NCBI GenBank assembly: GCA_900618425.1
Contig: UZAN01045391.1
Location: 5,110-23,965, forward strand
Source: Echinostoma caproni
Lineage: Eukaryota > Platyhelminthes > Trematoda > Plagiorchiida > Echinostomatidae
DNA length: 18,856 nucleotides
Direction of reading: 5' to 3'
The notes beneath the pieces are model-generated. The model was not told where the DNA came from, searched no databases, and saw only the letters and a list, made by a program, of their open reading frames with translations. Made by a program: the position numbers and the translations under genes. Below, piece after piece: positions 18,606 to 18,856 of this stretch (positions are counted from its first letter, which is position 1; every line of letters starts with the position of its first letter).

Positions 18606-18856
18606 ATTCCATTACCTTGCTCGTGATCCTAATGAGTCCGTCCGAGACTTCATTCTTCAGCTCCGGAATCAGGCTGTGCGCTGTAATTTCAAAGATCAGC
18701 TTCAAATTCAGCTTCGCGACAAACTCATTGCTGGAATTAACTGTTCTGAGCTACAGCAGCAGTTATTATTGATTCGAACCTGCACATTTCAAACCGCAAA
18801 GGTGGTCTGTGAGCAATATCAGGATGTACGTGCGGCCGTAAGTGAGGAGCCGAAAG
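18606..18856 (+). pseudogene. Inverted second copy of the gag fragment, cut by the window end
   Basis: From 18607 the frame FHYLARDPNESVRDFILQ through KLIAGINCSELQQQLLL to SEEPK is open to the last base and identical in sequence to the minus-strand gag at 18151-17901. It starts abruptly inside a codon block of the capsid and has no upstream gag sequence. With zero differences in 251 bp it is either a very recent rearrangement or an assembly fold-back. Confidence 0.9.

Overview
The window looks like non-genic, repeat-rich nuclear DNA from an animal, most likely a digenean trematode (fluke). The grounds are its element mix: Ty3/gypsy gag and pol relics, two kinds of non-LTR (LINE) RT tails, and a tRNA-headed SINE carrying a hammerhead ribozyme, an arrangement best known from schistosome Sm-alpha elements. 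Family resemblance is judged by eye and memory, so species is not assigned. I found no intact cellular gene, no functional tRNA or rRNA gene, no CRISPR array and nothing prokaryotic. Two ambiguous bases (1965, 5480) and a palindrome running off the right edge suggest a draft contig.

Layout. 1-3.5 kb: unrecognised sequence with short microsatellites, one unexplained 167-codon ORF (1278-1781) and a four-copy 21-bp repeat (2840-2923). 3.5-4.2 kb: diverged dispersed repeats, some recurring near 12.7 and 13.6 kb. 4.3-5.85 kb: a decayed Ty3/gypsy element in sense orientation (gag, zinc-knuckle relic, then reverse transcriptase; the protease seems missing). 5.85-6.1 kb: an antisense tRNA-like sequence, then a near-complete type I hammerhead ribozyme. 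7.6-8.0 kb: a gag fragment of a different gypsy lineage, ending in an 8-bp repeat. 9.3-10.3 kb: the 3' end of a CR1/jockey-like LINE with a long clean ORF and polyadenylation signals. 10.3-15.2 kb: mostly unrecognised, with weak repeats and a possible antisense polyadenylation signal. 15.24-16.0 kb: a heavily frameshifted RT tail of a second LINE family. 17.16-17.32 kb: a tRNA-derived SINE-like unit with an eroded hammerhead, closed by a 10-bp inverted repeat. 17.8 kb to the end: a third gypsy gag relic on the minus strand, part of which (251 bp) recurs as an exact inverted copy reaching the last base.

The parts do not form a pathway; they are independent layers of mobile DNA. The most interesting signal is the pair of related hammerhead ribozymes (6040-6084 and 17254-17302). 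They share stem I and stem III sequence but have lost different core bases, and one has an upstream segment that could compete for its stem II. The perfect inverted gag repeat is either a recent fold-back rearrangement or an assembly artefact.
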